64,000 nt of DNA from contig CM056874.1 in the NCBI GenBank assembly GCA_029876055.1, forward strand, positions 4,526,001 to 4,590,000, in the 5' to 3' direction. A program made the translations under genes and the position numbers. The notes under the pieces were generated by a model that made no database searches, was not told the origin of the DNA, and worked only from the letters and a program-made list of their open reading frames with translations. Source of the DNA: Madurella fahalii. Lineage: Eukaryota > Ascomycota > Sordariomycetes > Sordariales. This document shows, piece after piece, positions 31,829-42,447 of this stretch. Positions within the stretch are counted from its first letter, which is position 1; the number at the start of each line of letters is the position of its first letter.

Positions 31829-34306
31829 CTACAACTGCCCGGACATTTGATTTGCGAGCTTCCTGTGCTTGGCGATCTGGTCGCCATCTTTCAACACCAC
31901 GATATCATACACGCCCATCTCACGCGCAGCTTCCTCTAGCAGTGGCCGCACATCATCGGGGCTCACATCCTGCGCCTTCGCCTTGAGCAGGACAAGCTTC
32001 TCCAAGACGTCGTAGAGCTCCTCGAGCTGCTCCTCGTCTGTCATCTCGACTCCTTTATGCCCACCCTGGATCAGCTCCATTCTGTGCTTCTTCATCAGCA
32101 TCTCGATTGTCTTCCTGCCAGCCACGAGGCGCTCCATGTTTCGTTTGGTCCTGATCTGCAAAGAGCCGGCTCCCGAGGCTAGCTCGATGAGCAGCGCCTC
32201 GGGAGGAATGAAGGCAAAGAGCTCCCTCATCGCCCGGGCGGCGACGATCGTCCCCGCGTAATCCTTTGCTTTGAGCATCGTGAACAGAATTGTCCTAGGC
32301 AGCTGCGCGAATATCTCGGGCGTGTCAAAGGCCCAGTCCGCCTGGACCATGTCTGCGAAGAACTGCCGGCCAGAGGTGACGTCCTGCCTCGAGAGTTCCG
32401 CATCCCGTTGGATGAGACGGTTGACGGAGAGGCTGTTGAACAGGGTAAGGAACGTGTGACCATCCGGACGGATGTTCTGCTCCCCCGTCATGGTTCGGTA
32501 GATATTGACCGCCTCTTTGGCCTCGCCATTTTGGGAATACGACCGAATGAGTTGGTTCATGAGGAACGTAGTCGTGCCGATCTCAGCTTGCTTCAGCACC
32601 TCGAACAGCTCCTGGAGGCGGTCGTGGAGCCGACGTGAGCAGTAGTTCTCTGCCAGTAGCGAAAAGGTCTCAGCAGTTGCCCTCGTCAGACAGCGGAACT
32701 CGGGCTCCCCTTCGCTCTGCTTCTCGTCCGCTGGGCGCTCGTAGGGGTCGTAGAATTGAACCGGCCCACGTGTCAGGGCCTGGCGCTGTCGTAGACCGAC
32801 AAAGTCTAGACGAGCGCGGATCATGCTCCACGCTAGAGCCTCGGCCTTTTCGATGTGTTCGACAGATCCCGACCGCAACCAGGCTGCGATGAGGCCGTTG
32901 AGTTGGATGGGCGATGCATTGATCCCTTTGCCCTGAGTGAACACAACCACCTTGTATGCGCCGTCCAAATCACCAGCTCCGATGAGTCGTTTGAGCCACT
33001 TGCCGATGAAGAAGTGATTACCCACTCTCATGGGTAGCCTCGTCTTGCCCCGGATGTCGACGGCGCTTGAGAGCATCATGTCAACGAAGGCCTGTAGAGC
33101 GTGCTCGACGCAGTTAGCAGAGAGAAACAGGCCGATGACTTGGTCGTAGTCCTCGATCTGCATGCTCTCCCCGAGGAGATCCCGCATGTCTCGGTACGAT
33201 TCCCAAGCCTCGTCGACCGTCGCCTCGTTGGCAGACAACGCCGCGATGATAGGAATGAGAATCCGGGCGTCGGGCCCGTGCGCCGATCTGAGAAGCGTGT
33301 CGGCGGCCCTTTGCGCCCGTTCCACGTCTCCATGATGCGAGCACATGCGGACACCAAGTTCCCAATAGGCCTTGAAGGTCTCGGGCTTTGATCCAAGCGT
33401 GACAACAGCCTTCTTCCAAGCCTCGATGGCCTCGGCCTGCCAGCCCTCGATGAACATGGCCTCGATGGCAAGGAGCTGCTGAGAGTCCCGTAGAGCCACG
33501 CCGGCTGCTTGCATGTCCTTTGCCAGGATGTAGATGTGCTGCATGCGGTTCGGGTTCTCCACGTCTTCCGAGGAGAGGATCATCCATAAGAAATTCCACA
33601 CCTCTTGCGGCACGTTCTCCCAGGCCGTTGATAGCGTCTTCCGCGCGGCTGAGTAGTATTTCCAGCACTCGGTTATGTCCTTGGGCTTGAGCACGCCACC
33701 CTTGACGATGCTGTCGCGCGCCAGGAAGCTGTTCAGGTTCGCAACGGGCCTCTGGCGAGGCCCGCTGAAACCTGAAATGCGCAGCAGCCCATATTCCTCA
33801 GCCTCTGGACCAATCTTTCCCTTGTACTGCAGCCGGAGCGTCTTCTTGAACTGCTTCCTCAGCTCGTCGGCTTTGTCCTGCCCGCCCTGCTTCTCCATGC
33901 GCTGCAGCATCCGGACCGTATCCATCATTTGTTTCTCCAGTGTGTCAATGGCCGTTTCGATCTGGGTATCCAGTCCGGAGTTCACTTGGCTGAACTCTTC
34001 ATTGTCGCGCAACCGCCGGAGCTGCCCGGGCGTCGCCTGGTCGAAGTAGTTGACCTTAAGAGACTCCGCGGAGCTGTCGGCGCCGTTTAGATCTTCGGCA
34101 AGCGCCCGCTCAAGCTCTGCCGGATCAGGCAACTCCTGCTGTTTCCGGCGGCCTGCTGCTACAGGAACTGGCCGTGCTCTCCGGGCGGCGCTATATTGTC
34201 TCGCCAGCCGTGGCGGCGTATTCACTGAACGCAGATTGTCGAGGCACGATTTGCAGACATAGCTGCTGCAGCGCCTGAAGTCGAGAGACAATGTCCTGGG
34301 CGGCAT
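31829..34306 (-). CDS. Mitochondrial pentatricopeptide-repeat protein
   Basis: An intronless protein of 825 residues. The N-terminus is basic with Ser, Arg and a CxxC (YVCKSCLDNLRS, then SAARRARPVPVAAGRRK), consistent with mitochondrial import. From about residue 210 to 690 there are degenerate helix-turn-helix repeats of PPR type. Examples are AIEAWKKAVVTLGSKPETFKAYWELG, YDQVIGLFLSANCVEHALQAF and FLMNQLIRSYSQNGEAKEAVNIYRTM followed by RPDGHTFLTLFNSL. PPR proteins bind organellar RNA; fungal members act in mitochondrial mRNA translation, stability or complex assembly. I cannot tell which ortholog this is (candidates include Cya5-type and CIA84-type proteins). The start ATG is the first in a frame with plausible targeting sequence. 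It shares a 342-bp divergent promoter with rcl1. Confidence 0.85.
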   Translation of the reverse strand: MPPRTLSLDFRRCSSYVCKSCLDNLRSVNTPPRLARQYSAARRARPVPVAAGRRKQQELPDPAELERALAEDLNGADSSAESLKVNYFDQATPGQLRRLRDNEEFSQVNSGLDTQIETAIDTLEKQMMDTVRMLQRMEKQGGQDKADELRKQFKKTLRLQYKGKIGPEAEEYGLLRISGFSGPRQRPVANLNSFLARDSIVKGGVLKPKDITECWKYYSAARKTLSTAWENVPQEVWNFLWMILSSEDVENPNRMQHIYILAKDMQAAGVALRDSQQLLAIEAMFIEGWQAEAIEAWKKAVVTLGSKPETFKAYWELGVRMCSHHGDVERAQRAADTLLRSAHGPDARILIPIIAALSANEATVDEAWESYRDMRDLLGESMQIEDYDQVIGLFLSANCVEHALQAFVDMMLSSAVDIRGKTRLPMRVGNHFFIGKWLKRLIGAGDLDGAYKVVVFTQGKGINASPIQLNGLIAAWLRSGSVEHIEKAEALAWSMIRARLDFVGLRQRQALTRGPVQFYDPYERPADEKQSEGEPEFRCLTRATAETFSLLAENYCSRRLHDRLQELFEVLKQAEIGTTTFLMNQLIRSYSQNGEAKEAVNIYRTMTGEQNIRPDGHTFLTLFNSLSVNRLIQRDAELSRQDVTSGRQFFADMVQADWAFDTPEIFAQLPRTILFTMLKAKDYAGTIVAARAMRELFAFIPPEALLIELASGAGSLQIRTKRNMERLVAGRKTIEMLMKKHRMELIQGGHKGVEMTDEEQLEELYDVLEKLVLLKAKAQDVSPDDVRPLLEEAAREMGVYDIVVLKDGDQIAKHRKLANQMSGQL

Positions 34307-34648
34307 TTAGGGAGGAGGGTCGGCAACTATTGTCGACACATCGGGAGTCGGATGAGAACAAAGTAACAGTGTACTGTGATAAAATTCGTTGCTCTGGTTC
34401 TTTTCCTCTTTTCCAGAAGTCTCGGGCTGTCGAACGCCCCTGATCCCAGACCTTTTTCCTCGATGCTCCAAAGCTTAAAATCTCTTATCAGCGCGACAGA
34501 CACCCGCCGATAAGCATGCGGTAGCTGCTGACCGCCCGGCAGAATCACCTGGACCCTCTAAAATTTCTGGGAGACGGACAAGGACAGCGCCAATCCATCC
34601 CTCCCGCTGCGATTGATTTCAATTCTAATCCCAGCCACGGCAGTAACC
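34307..34648. promoter_or_regulatory. Divergent promoter, PPR gene and rcl1
   Basis: A 342-bp spacer between two divergent start codons must hold both leaders and promoters. No specific factor site was identified. Confidence 0.45.
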
Positions 34649-35875
34649 ATGTCCGGCTCGAGGCCAGAGTTTCTGCGCTTCACAGGCCACCGAGCCTTCA
34701 CACAGCGCCTGGTCCTGTCCACACTGACCGGCAGACCAGTGCACATCTCCAAGATCCGCAGCTCGTCGCCAACACACCCAGGTCTGGCCCCGCACGAGAT
34801 CTCGTTCCTCCGCCTCCTCGAGGCCGTCACCAACGGCAGCGTCATCGATGTCTCCTACAGCGGCACAACAATCACCTACCAACCTGGCCTTATCACCGGC
34901 ACCGTCCCCGGCGTCGGCGCCTCCCTCGCCGGCGACCTGATCGAGCACGTCCTCCCCGCCAACTGCACGCGGGGCATCACCTACTTCCTCCTCCCGCTCG
35001 CCCTCCTCGCGCCCTTTTCCAAAGCGCACATGAACGTGTGCTTCTCCGGGCCGGGCGTCATCACGTCGGCGACACACGCCACGGGCGACCTCTCGATCGA
35101 CACGTTCCGCACCGCCGTGCTCCCGCTGTACGGGCTCTTCGGCATCCCGCCGGCGCGCATCGAGCTGCGCGTGCTGTCCCGCTCGTGCCCCGGGCCGGGG
35201 GGAAAAGGCGGCGGCGGCGTGGTGGAGATGCGCTTCGCGAGCCAGGTGCGCCTGCCCAAGACGCTGCACCTGAACCGGCGGCCCGGGAGGATACGGCGGA
35301 TCCGCGGCGTGGCCTACTGCACGGGCGTGTCGGCCAGCCACAACAACAGGATGATCACGGCCGCGCGCGGGGTGCTCAACCAGCTGGTCTCGGACGTGCA
35401 CGTTGCGGCGCAGTACGACCCCGCCCCGCTGGTGGGTGAGAAGGGGAGTGCGCAAAAGAAAAAGACGGGCATCGGGTTTGGGTTGAGCCTGGTGGCTGAG
35501 TCGAGCGCCGAGGGTGTGATTTATGCGGCCGACGAGGTGGCGCCGCCCCAGGGAGGCGTGGTCCCCGAGGACATCGGCACGCGGTGTGCGTACCAGCTGC
35601 TCGAGATCATCGCGCAGGGAGGCTGCGTGGCCGCCGCGTCAGCGCCGACGGTGCTGACCTTGATGGCCATGGGTTCGGAAGACGTGGGCAGGTTAAGGTT
35701 AGGGAGGGAAGTAGTGGGTAGGGAGGAGATAATAGGGCTTGCGAGGGATTTGAAGGCGTTTGGTGCGAGTAGTTGGGGTATACGGGATGCCGACAACGAC
35801 GAGGCCGCCACTGGCGATCTGGTGATCTCCGTAAAGGGGACAGGAGTGGGCAACGTCGGGCGGAAGGTAGCGTGA
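34649..35875 (+). CDS. rcl1: RNA 3'-terminal phosphate cyclase-like protein Rcl1
   Basis: A protein of 408 residues with no intron. Rcl1 is a nucleolar U3 snoRNP/SSU-processome factor that works with the GTPase Bms1 in 18S rRNA maturation; it has the cyclase fold but not cyclase activity. Family sequences are visible: FTGHRAFTQRLVLSTLTGRPV, SSPTHPGLAPHEISFLRLLEAVTNGS, ITGTVPGVGASLAGDLIEHVLP, the segment RGITYFLLPLALLAPFSK, IRGVAYCTGVSASHNNRM, and GCVAAASAPTVLTLMAMG near the end. The ATG at 34649 is chosen because the conserved N-terminus (MSGSRPEFLRFTGHR) begins there. A GGKGGGG insertion lies before VVEMRFASQV. It is divergent from the PPR gene. Confidence 0.95.
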   Translation: MSGSRPEFLRFTGHRAFTQRLVLSTLTGRPVHISKIRSSSPTHPGLAPHEISFLRLLEAVTNGSVIDVSYSGTTITYQPGLITGTVPGVGASLAGDLIEHVLPANCTRGITYFLLPLALLAPFSKAHMNVCFSGPGVITSATHATGDLSIDTFRTAVLPLYGLFGIPPARIELRVLSRSCPGPGGKGGGGVVEMRFASQVRLPKTLHLNRRPGRIRRIRGVAYCTGVSASHNNRMITAARGVLNQLVSDVHVAAQYDPAPLVGEKGSAQKKKTGIGFGLSLVAESSAEGVIYAADEVAPPQGGVVPEDIGTRCAYQLLEIIAQGGCVAAASAPTVLTLMAMGSEDVGRLRLGREVVGREEIIGLARDLKAFGASSWGIRDADNDEAATGDLVISVKGTGVGNVGRKVA

Positions 35876-35989
35876 CGAATCCAAGCTGTTCGGAGGGGCT
35901 GGGCCCTTAGATTTACTTGCACATGCATGGGGTAAAAATGACGAGACAAGCTCTGAGATTCCCAAAACGCTATGGTAAGCCTAGGGTTG

Positions 35990-37066
35990 CTACCTTTGCT
36001 GCTCTCGCATCAGCCTACTCCTCCGCTCCGCAGCAAGAGCCGCAAGTGTAGCATTATAACCAAGCGTCCGAATCGAGTAGGCAGCGGCGCTCTGAGCACC
36101 GTTCCCAACCGACCGAACGGCGTGGATGACGTGGAAATTGGAGAGGACGGCGTTACCAGACATTATCAGATCCACCATGTCAACACTCGCGGCCGCCGAC
36201 GAGTACGTGCTCCCAACTCGCTCTATGTCCCCTGGGCTCCGGCTGCTCTCGCGGCTGCCGCCCCTCCCAGAGAGTGGCTGAAGTTCCATCCCGCCATCGT
36301 TTATTACATATGTCTCGTCTCTCAACATCCCGCGCTCCTCCGCATCGTGGTCCTGAGTTGTTTCTGCCGCGGCGGTCGGCTCGTTCGTATCGCCGCTGGG
36401 ACTGAAGGTCCGTAAACCCGGGGAGACAGCCTTCTTCAGTTTTTCCCGCTCTTGGTGCACTGCCAGCATCAAGCATTGTGCACCCAAGATTACCAAATCG
36501 AAAAATAAGAAGGCGAGCCTTGTCGTCGGTGGCTTCTGGCCGACGAAGTCTATGATGACGCCTCCGTGGAGGTAGCCGCGCGTGGCTTCACCGGCTTGGG
36601 GCAAGGCAAAGAATGTGTGGGCAAACATGCAGAGGACGGTTGGGACGAATATGGTATAGATATGCGGGTGTTCGGCTGGTAGGAGCAGACCGTCCTTCGG
36701 TGTCAGGAAGGAATAATGCGGCACGATGCGAAACAGAAAACGAGCAAGCGAGCACCTGGAGAAATACACGCGTCAGGAACATGGTCGATCCGAGAACGTG
36801 GGTGACGTTTCTTACTCCATGTAGTAGAGGGTGCAGATGTAGACGAAGACCATCATGTCGAGGCTCTTTTGCAGGTGGCTGATGAGCTCCAGCTTCTTGG
36901 CCAAACCCGCCCGCCGTCTCTCCTGCCGCTGTGACGAAGACCCATTGTGAGGCTGGCCGTCACCGCCCTCGTCGGCGCGCCCACCATACTCTCCAGCGTC
37001 GTTGTCGGCGTCGGGTCGTGGAGGTGGCTGCCGGGCCGCGGAGCTCGGGCCGGGATCATCGTTCAT
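35990..37066 (-). CDS. dsc4: DSC E3 ligase subunit 4-like membrane protein (DUF1746)
   Basis: Two exons, 37066-36816 and 36755-35990, joined across a 60-nt intron (GTAAGA...TTTCTCCAG) give 338 residues. The first 60 residues are Pro/Gly/Asp-rich. The DUF1746 core spans the splice junction: KKLELISHLQKSLDMMVFVY, then ARFLFRIV. It contains about three membrane segments (MMVFVYICTLYYMECSLARFLF, IYTIFVPTVLCMFAHTFFAL and LAFLFFDLVILGAQCLMLAV), with GYLHGGVIIDFVGQKPPT between the last two. In fission yeast, Dsc4 of this family is part of the Golgi DSC ubiquitin-ligase complex that activates SREBP under low oxygen. That role is transferred by family, not shown here. The C-terminal half is Ser/Gly-rich and probably cytosolic. 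Confidence 0.83.
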
Positions 37067-37333
37067 AGCTCGCCGCAGTTGGGTGAGATTTGGTGCGTCA
37101 CAGCTGTGGAAACATCACATAGCTGGTGTTATGTATGTGGGCGTCGACTGCGCTTGTCGAAATCCCGTTTATCGGCCGCGTAAGAATGCTGGCCCGGCGC
37201 AGACCGGTTAAGGCAATGAGGCACGCATTAGAAGGAGAAATGCAATCGCGCAGACGCTTGTCGTCAGATCCATGATATGGGGGGGGGGGGGCGTGCTTAG
37301 CCTTGGCACTCAGGGTCAAAGAGAGGGTTGGAA

Positions 37334-37348
37334 TTAGGGTTAGGGTTA
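37334..37348. repeat. Interstitial telomere-like repeat
   Basis: TTAGGGTTAGGGTTA is two and a half copies of the fungal telomere unit inside an intergenic region. Confidence 0.8.
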
Positions 37349-37887
37349 CATTGAGGTACACTGGTCGAGTTAATCTCGAGACTGCTCAGTTTCGCGATTC
37401 TGATCCAATATGTTCCTCTACTCTGCGTACGACAGAGAGATTAGTATTTCAAGCGGCTGTTTACCAAAGGAGTGGTCTTCTCGGGCTGTAGGAAAGGTCT
37501 TACCAGACTGTGACCCCACTTAAAGATGGTTCGTACGCCCACTCTCCCCAATACTGTCAGCCTATACCACTTGTATTATCTCCACAAATCCTTCTATCAT
37601 CATCAAGACTATAATAGTCTCAGGCCTATAGCCTTGTTCTTCCGGCTTGGTGTTGGAGGGGGGCGGAGATCGTTGTGGCCCAAGGGCTGTAGAGTGTGGG
37701 TCAGAAGATATTGCCTTCCTAACAAGTGAGTTTTGTCGATGTAATTTATTGGCTTGTTGAAGTAGGTCTACAAAAGTAGGTCGATAGGTACAAGTAGTAG
37801 GTTACGCTTAGCAGGTCTTAGTATCTGAGACTACAAGTTGTAGGTGCCTAGGAAGAAAGCAACAGAAACGGCAAAGGCAACGGCAAA

Positions 37888-37888
<1 letters not shown>

Positions 37889-37944
<56 letters not shown>
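37889..37944. repeat. (ACAACG)n hexanucleotide tract
   Basis: About nine tandem copies of ACAACG, preceded by degenerate GGCAAA/GGCAAC units. The apparent frames (Thr runs on plus, Arg/Cys runs on minus) are translations of the repeat. Confidence 0.95.
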
Positions 37945-38425
37945 CACGGCTAAATTGGCGTGGGTTAGGGCTAAGGGTCTGTATGGTATGTGGGTACAAG
38001 CCCAAAAGACCCTGCGACCCCAAATGCATTGACCAATCAGATCTCGCTATGACATCGAGTGTAACTTGGAGGGGCCGAAGCTGGAGCCCTGCGGGGTCCC
38101 GCAATCCAGACAGATTTGGCAGCTGTCTCGTCTAAGAAGTTTTGACAGCTTCTTGTTGGTGAGTGACACCAAGCAAGCAGCCCAGGTTTATGAATCTTGA
38201 TTGTTGCTTCAAGTCTTGCCTCTAGACGTGTTAAGGCCTCTGTACCAAGCCGCTATAGAGAGACTTAGAAGATAATTTGGTGACGTCAAACACGCGGTGA
38301 GTCCTGAATTGCAGGTATCTATCGGCCGCTGTTCCTTGCTCCGGCGTCGGAAGGGAAACCGGTCCAGAGGTTTTTTTTTTTTTTTGCAAAATTTTACAGG
38401 CGCGCTAAGGTCCGGTCTCCAAGCC

Positions 38426-38446
38426 ATTGGAGAAGCTAAAGAGTCA
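38426..38446 (-). promoter_or_regulatory. CCAAT box and TGACTC (CPC1/Gcn4-type) element
   Basis: The plus strand reads ATTGG at 38426-38430 (reverse CCAAT) and GAGTCA at 38441-38446 (reverse TGACTC), about 250 bases before the CPSase start. TGACTC is the core of the site bound by the cross-pathway control regulator (Gcn4/CPC-1), which induces amino-acid biosynthesis genes on starvation. Its position before an arginine gene makes function plausible; a six-base match alone is weak evidence. Confidence 0.5.
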
Positions 38447-38694
38447 CATCTTATCTCTTATCGTTCCCCACAGCGGCCGATCTCCCTTTTTTTGGGGCCC
38501 AGGAATCCCCATCCCGACTTGTCCAAAATCCCATCTTCTTTTTTCTTCCCCCGCTGCACAATACCGAGAGCTACCTGAAGCTGCCTTCAGCACTGTCAAT
38601 TGGCAAAGCACGAGGGACTGGAGTGCGGCGCGAGACTACGAAGCGGGTTCCTGACTGAACATCCGCCTTCCACTCTCAACAAAGCTTTCCTATA

Positions 38695-41600
38695 ATGCTG
38701 TCGACCGTGTATAAGGCTGGCCGCGCCCCGGCGCTCCTCCGGCATGGTCGACGGGTCCCCGTCGCGCCGTCCCAGCTGCGGCCCCTGACTTCTGGCGCTC
38801 AGAACGGCCTCTTCCGCACACAGACAGAATCCCCCTGCGCCAGGTTGAGCCAAAAGCGGCTCCTCTCTGCCTCTACCGCTGGGGCAGCTTCTGGCGCTGC
38901 GCAACCCGCTCCGGACCCGAAGGCCTATCTTGAAAGCGGAGTGATAAAACCCAAGGAGCACATCGACGTCAAGAAGGTCCTTGTCATTGGAAGCGGTGGT
39001 CTCGCCATTGGCCAGGCCGGGGAGTTCGACTACTCCGGTATGTCTGTCCCAATCGCAAACCCCAGGCGGTGAACAATGAGTCACACGAGCACTAGCCAAA
39101 GACGCTTCTTGAGACTGACCGCCCCCCAACCATATAGGATCACAAGCCCTCAAGGCCCTGAAGGAGGCCGGAGTCGCCTCTGTGCTCATCAACCCCAACA
39201 TCGCTACCATCCAGACGAACCACACCCTCGCCGACGAGGTCTACTATCTCCCGGTCACCCCTGAATACGTCGAGTACGTGATTCAGAGGGAGAAACCCGA
39301 TGGCATCTTCCTGTCGTTCGGCGGCCAGACGGCCCTCAACCTTGGCGTCCAGATGCAGAAGCTGGGCCTCTTCGAGAAATACGGTGTCAGAGTCCTCGGC
39401 ACCAGCGTGAGGACATTAGAGCTTAGCGAGGACAGAGACCTGTTCGCAAAGGCGTTGGAGGAGATCAATATCCCCATTGCAAAGTCTATTGCCGTCAACA
39501 CGGTGGACGAGGCTCTGGATGCCGCTTCCAAGATCGGCTACCCCATTATTGTCCGCGCTGCCTACGCACTTGGCGGGTTGGGTTCCGGCTTCGCAAACAA
39601 CGAGGAGGAGCTCCGTAACATGGCGGCCCGGTCGCTGACGCTCTCGCCGCAAATCCTGGTCGAGAAGTCGCTCAAGGGCTGGAAAGAGGTCGAGTACGAG
39701 GTCGTCCGTGACGCAAATAACAACTGCATCACCGTCTGCAACATGGAGAACTTCGACCCGCTGGGCATTCACACTGGTGATTCCATCGTCGTTGCGCCAA
39801 GCCAGACTCTGAGCGACGAAGAGTACCACATGCTGCGGTCCGCCGCCATCAAGATTGTCCGCCACCTAGGCGTCGTTGGCGAGTGCAACGTGCAGTATGC
39901 GCTACAGCCAGATGGCCTGGATTACAGGGTTATCGAGGTCAATGCCCGTCTTTCTCGGTCATCTGCCCTGGCTTCCAAGGCCACCGGCTACCCCCTGGCG
40001 TATACCGCTGCCAAGATCGGTCTGGGCCACAGCCTCCCCGAGCTCCCCAACGCCGTCACCAAGACGACGACAGCCAACTTCGAGCCATCCCTTGACTACA
40101 TCGTCACCAAGATCCCCAGGTGGGATCTGTCCAAGTTCCAGCACGTCAAGCGTGACATTGGCAGCGCCATGAAGTCTGTGGGTGAGGTTATGGCTATCGG
40201 CCGAACCTTTGAAGAGTCTTTCCAGAAGGCCATCAGGCAGGTCGACCCTAGGTTTGTCGGCTTCCAGGGCGAGAAGTTCGCGGACCTCGACTACGAGCTC
40301 CAGAACCCCACTGACCGCCGCTGGCTGGCTGTCGGCCAAGCCATGCTCCACGAGAACTATACTGTCGACCGTGTCCATGAATTGACCAAGATCGACAAGT
40401 GGTTCCTGCACAAGCTGCAGAACATTGTGGACTGCAACAAGGAGCTCCAGCAGGTTGGTAGCCTTCAGGGCTTGAGGAAGGAGCATATCCTGAAGTCCAA
40501 GAAGATGGGCTTCTCGGATAAGCAGATTGCTTTGGCTGTCGGCAGCACCGAGGACGCGGTTCGCGCTCGCAGGTTGGAGTTTGGCATCCGGCCGTGGGTT
40601 AAGAAGATCGATACCCTCGCGGCTGAGTTCCCCGCCGATACCAATTACCTCTACACCACCTACAACGCTTCGTCCCATGATGTCACGTTCGAGGACAATG
40701 GTACTGTCATTCTCGGAAGCGGTGTCTACCGTATCGGTAGCTCTGTCGAATTTGACTGGTGCGCTGTCAGTGCGACTCAAGCTCTGAGGAAAATGGGGGA
40801 GAAAACTGTCATGATCAACGTATGTACCAGATCGTTCCTTCTTACAACGCCAGATCGGGATCTTCAGTGAGATGAATGCTAACCCTAACCCTGAAGTATA
40901 ACCCCGAGACCTACAGCACTGATTTCGACACGGCCGACAAGCTCTACTTCGAAGAGTTGAGCTACGAGCGTGTTATGGATATCTACGAGCTGGAGAACGC
41001 CAGCGGCGTTGTCGTATCCGTCGGCGGCCAGCTGCCCCAGAACATTGCTCTTCGCCTGCAAGAGACAGGTGGTGCCAAGGTTCTCGGAACTGATCCTCGC
41101 GACATTGACAAGGCCGAGGATAGACAAAAGTTCTCCGAGATCCTGGACAGCATTGGTGTAGACCAGCCGGCCTGGAAAGAGCTCACGTCGGTTGAGGCTG
41201 CCGAAGAGTTCGCTGAGCAAGTTGGCTACCCCGTCCTTGTTCGCCCCAGCTATGTTCTCTCTGGTGCTGCCATGACGGTCATTCGCAGCAAAGAGGACCT
41301 GAAGGAGAAGCTGGAGGCCGCTGCCAATGTCTCGCCCGACCACCCCGTCGTGATCAGCAAGTTCATTGAGGGCGCCCAGGAGATTGACGTCGACGGCGTC
41401 GCGTCCGAGGGCAAGCTGATCGTCCATGCCATCAGTGAGCACGTCGAGCAGGCTGGTGTTCACTCCGGTGACGCTACCTTGGTTCTCCCTCCTGCCAGCC
41501 TAGATGAGACCACGATGGAGCGGGTCAAGGAGATCGCACAGAAGGTTGCCAAGGCCTGGAGAATTACCGGCCCCTTCAACATGCAGATCATCAAGGCCGA

Positions 41601-42447
41601 GGACCCCGAGGGCGGGCCCCCGATGCTGAAGGTGATTGAGTGCAACCTGCGTGCTTCCCGGTCGTTCCCATTCGTCAGTAAGGTACTGGGTATCAACTTC
41701 ATCGATGTTGCCACCAAGGCGCTCGTCGGCAAGGACGTCCCTGAGCCCACCGACTTGATGGCCGTCAAGCGTGACTATCTGGCGACTAAGGTGCCGCAGT
41801 TCTCGTGGACCCGTCTAGCGGGCGCCGATCCGTTCCTCGGTGTCGAGATGGCATCGACCGGCGAGATGGCCTGCTTCGGCAAGGACCTGGTCGAGGCGTA
41901 TTGGACATCGCTCCAATCAGCCATGAACTTCCGCATGCCTGAGCCTGGCGAGGGGATTCTGTTTGGTGGCGAGCTGAGCAAGAACTGGCTCACCACGGTG
42001 GTCGACTACCTTGCGCCGCTCGGCTACAAGCTGTACGCCGCGGACAAGGAAGTCAAACAGCATCTTGAGTCTTCGAGCAAACACAAGATCAATGTCGAGG
42101 TTATCGAGTTCCCCAAGGAGGACAAGCGTGCTCTCCGCGAGGTGTTCAAGAAGTACGACATCCGCGGCGTCTTCAACCTCGCGCAGGCCCGCGGTAAGAC
42201 GGTCATGGACGTTGACTACGTCATGCGCCGTAATGCAGTCGACTTTGGCGTGCCGTTGTTTATGGAACCCCAGGTATGTCTCTACCCCCCCTAACATTTG
42301 GGGCTTGATAGCAACAACTAACTTTGTTTGACTCGCCAGACGGCCATGCTCTTTGCTCAATGCATGAGCGAGAAGCTGCCTCGTCCCGAGGGCATCCCTT
42401 CCGAGGTCCGCCGGTGGTCCGAGTTCATTGGCGGGAAGCCCTTGTAA
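38695..42447 (+). CDS. arg-3: Carbamoyl-phosphate synthase, arginine-specific, large chain, mitochondrial
   Basis: Four exons, 38695-39037, 39138-40819, 40897-42273 and 42340-42447, code for 1169 residues. The large chain makes carbamoyl phosphate from bicarbonate, ammonia (supplied by the small glutaminase chain) and 2 ATP for arginine synthesis. The first 70 or so residues are Arg/Ser/Ala-rich without acidic residues at the start, a mitochondrial targeting signal. Two homologous ATP-grasp halves are visible. The first has KVLVIGSGGLAIGQAGEFDYSGSQALKAL, then FLSFGGQTALNLG, YPIIVRAAYALGGLGSGF and VIEVNARLSRSSALASKATGYPLA. The second has VVVSVGGQLPQNIALRL, YPVLVRPSYVLSGAAM, FNMQII and IECNLRASRSFPFVSKVLG. 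The C-terminal MGS-like allosteric domain is present. All introns have clean GT-AG sites; intron 2 has CTAACCCTAACCC as branch region. A Gcn4-type site lies upstream. Confidence 0.96.
40879..40892. repeat. Telomere-like CTAACCCTAACCCT in a CPSase intron
   Basis: Two copies of the telomere unit on the C-rich strand lie just before the acceptor of intron 2. They include two CTAAC motifs that can serve as the branch site, which is the simpler explanation. Confidence 0.7.

Larger units (their letters stand above)
37067..38694. other. Divergent intergenic region with repeats
   Basis: 1.6 kb separates the dsc4-like start from the CPSase start. It holds a G-run (about 37278-37291), a short telomere-like TTAGGG repeat (37334-37348), an AT-richer 37.4-37.9 kb stretch without coding sense that could be a decayed element, an ACAACG hexamer tract (37889-37944) and, nearer the CPSase, a T-run (about 38371-38385), a CCAAT box and a TGACTC element. 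Confidence 0.5.
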
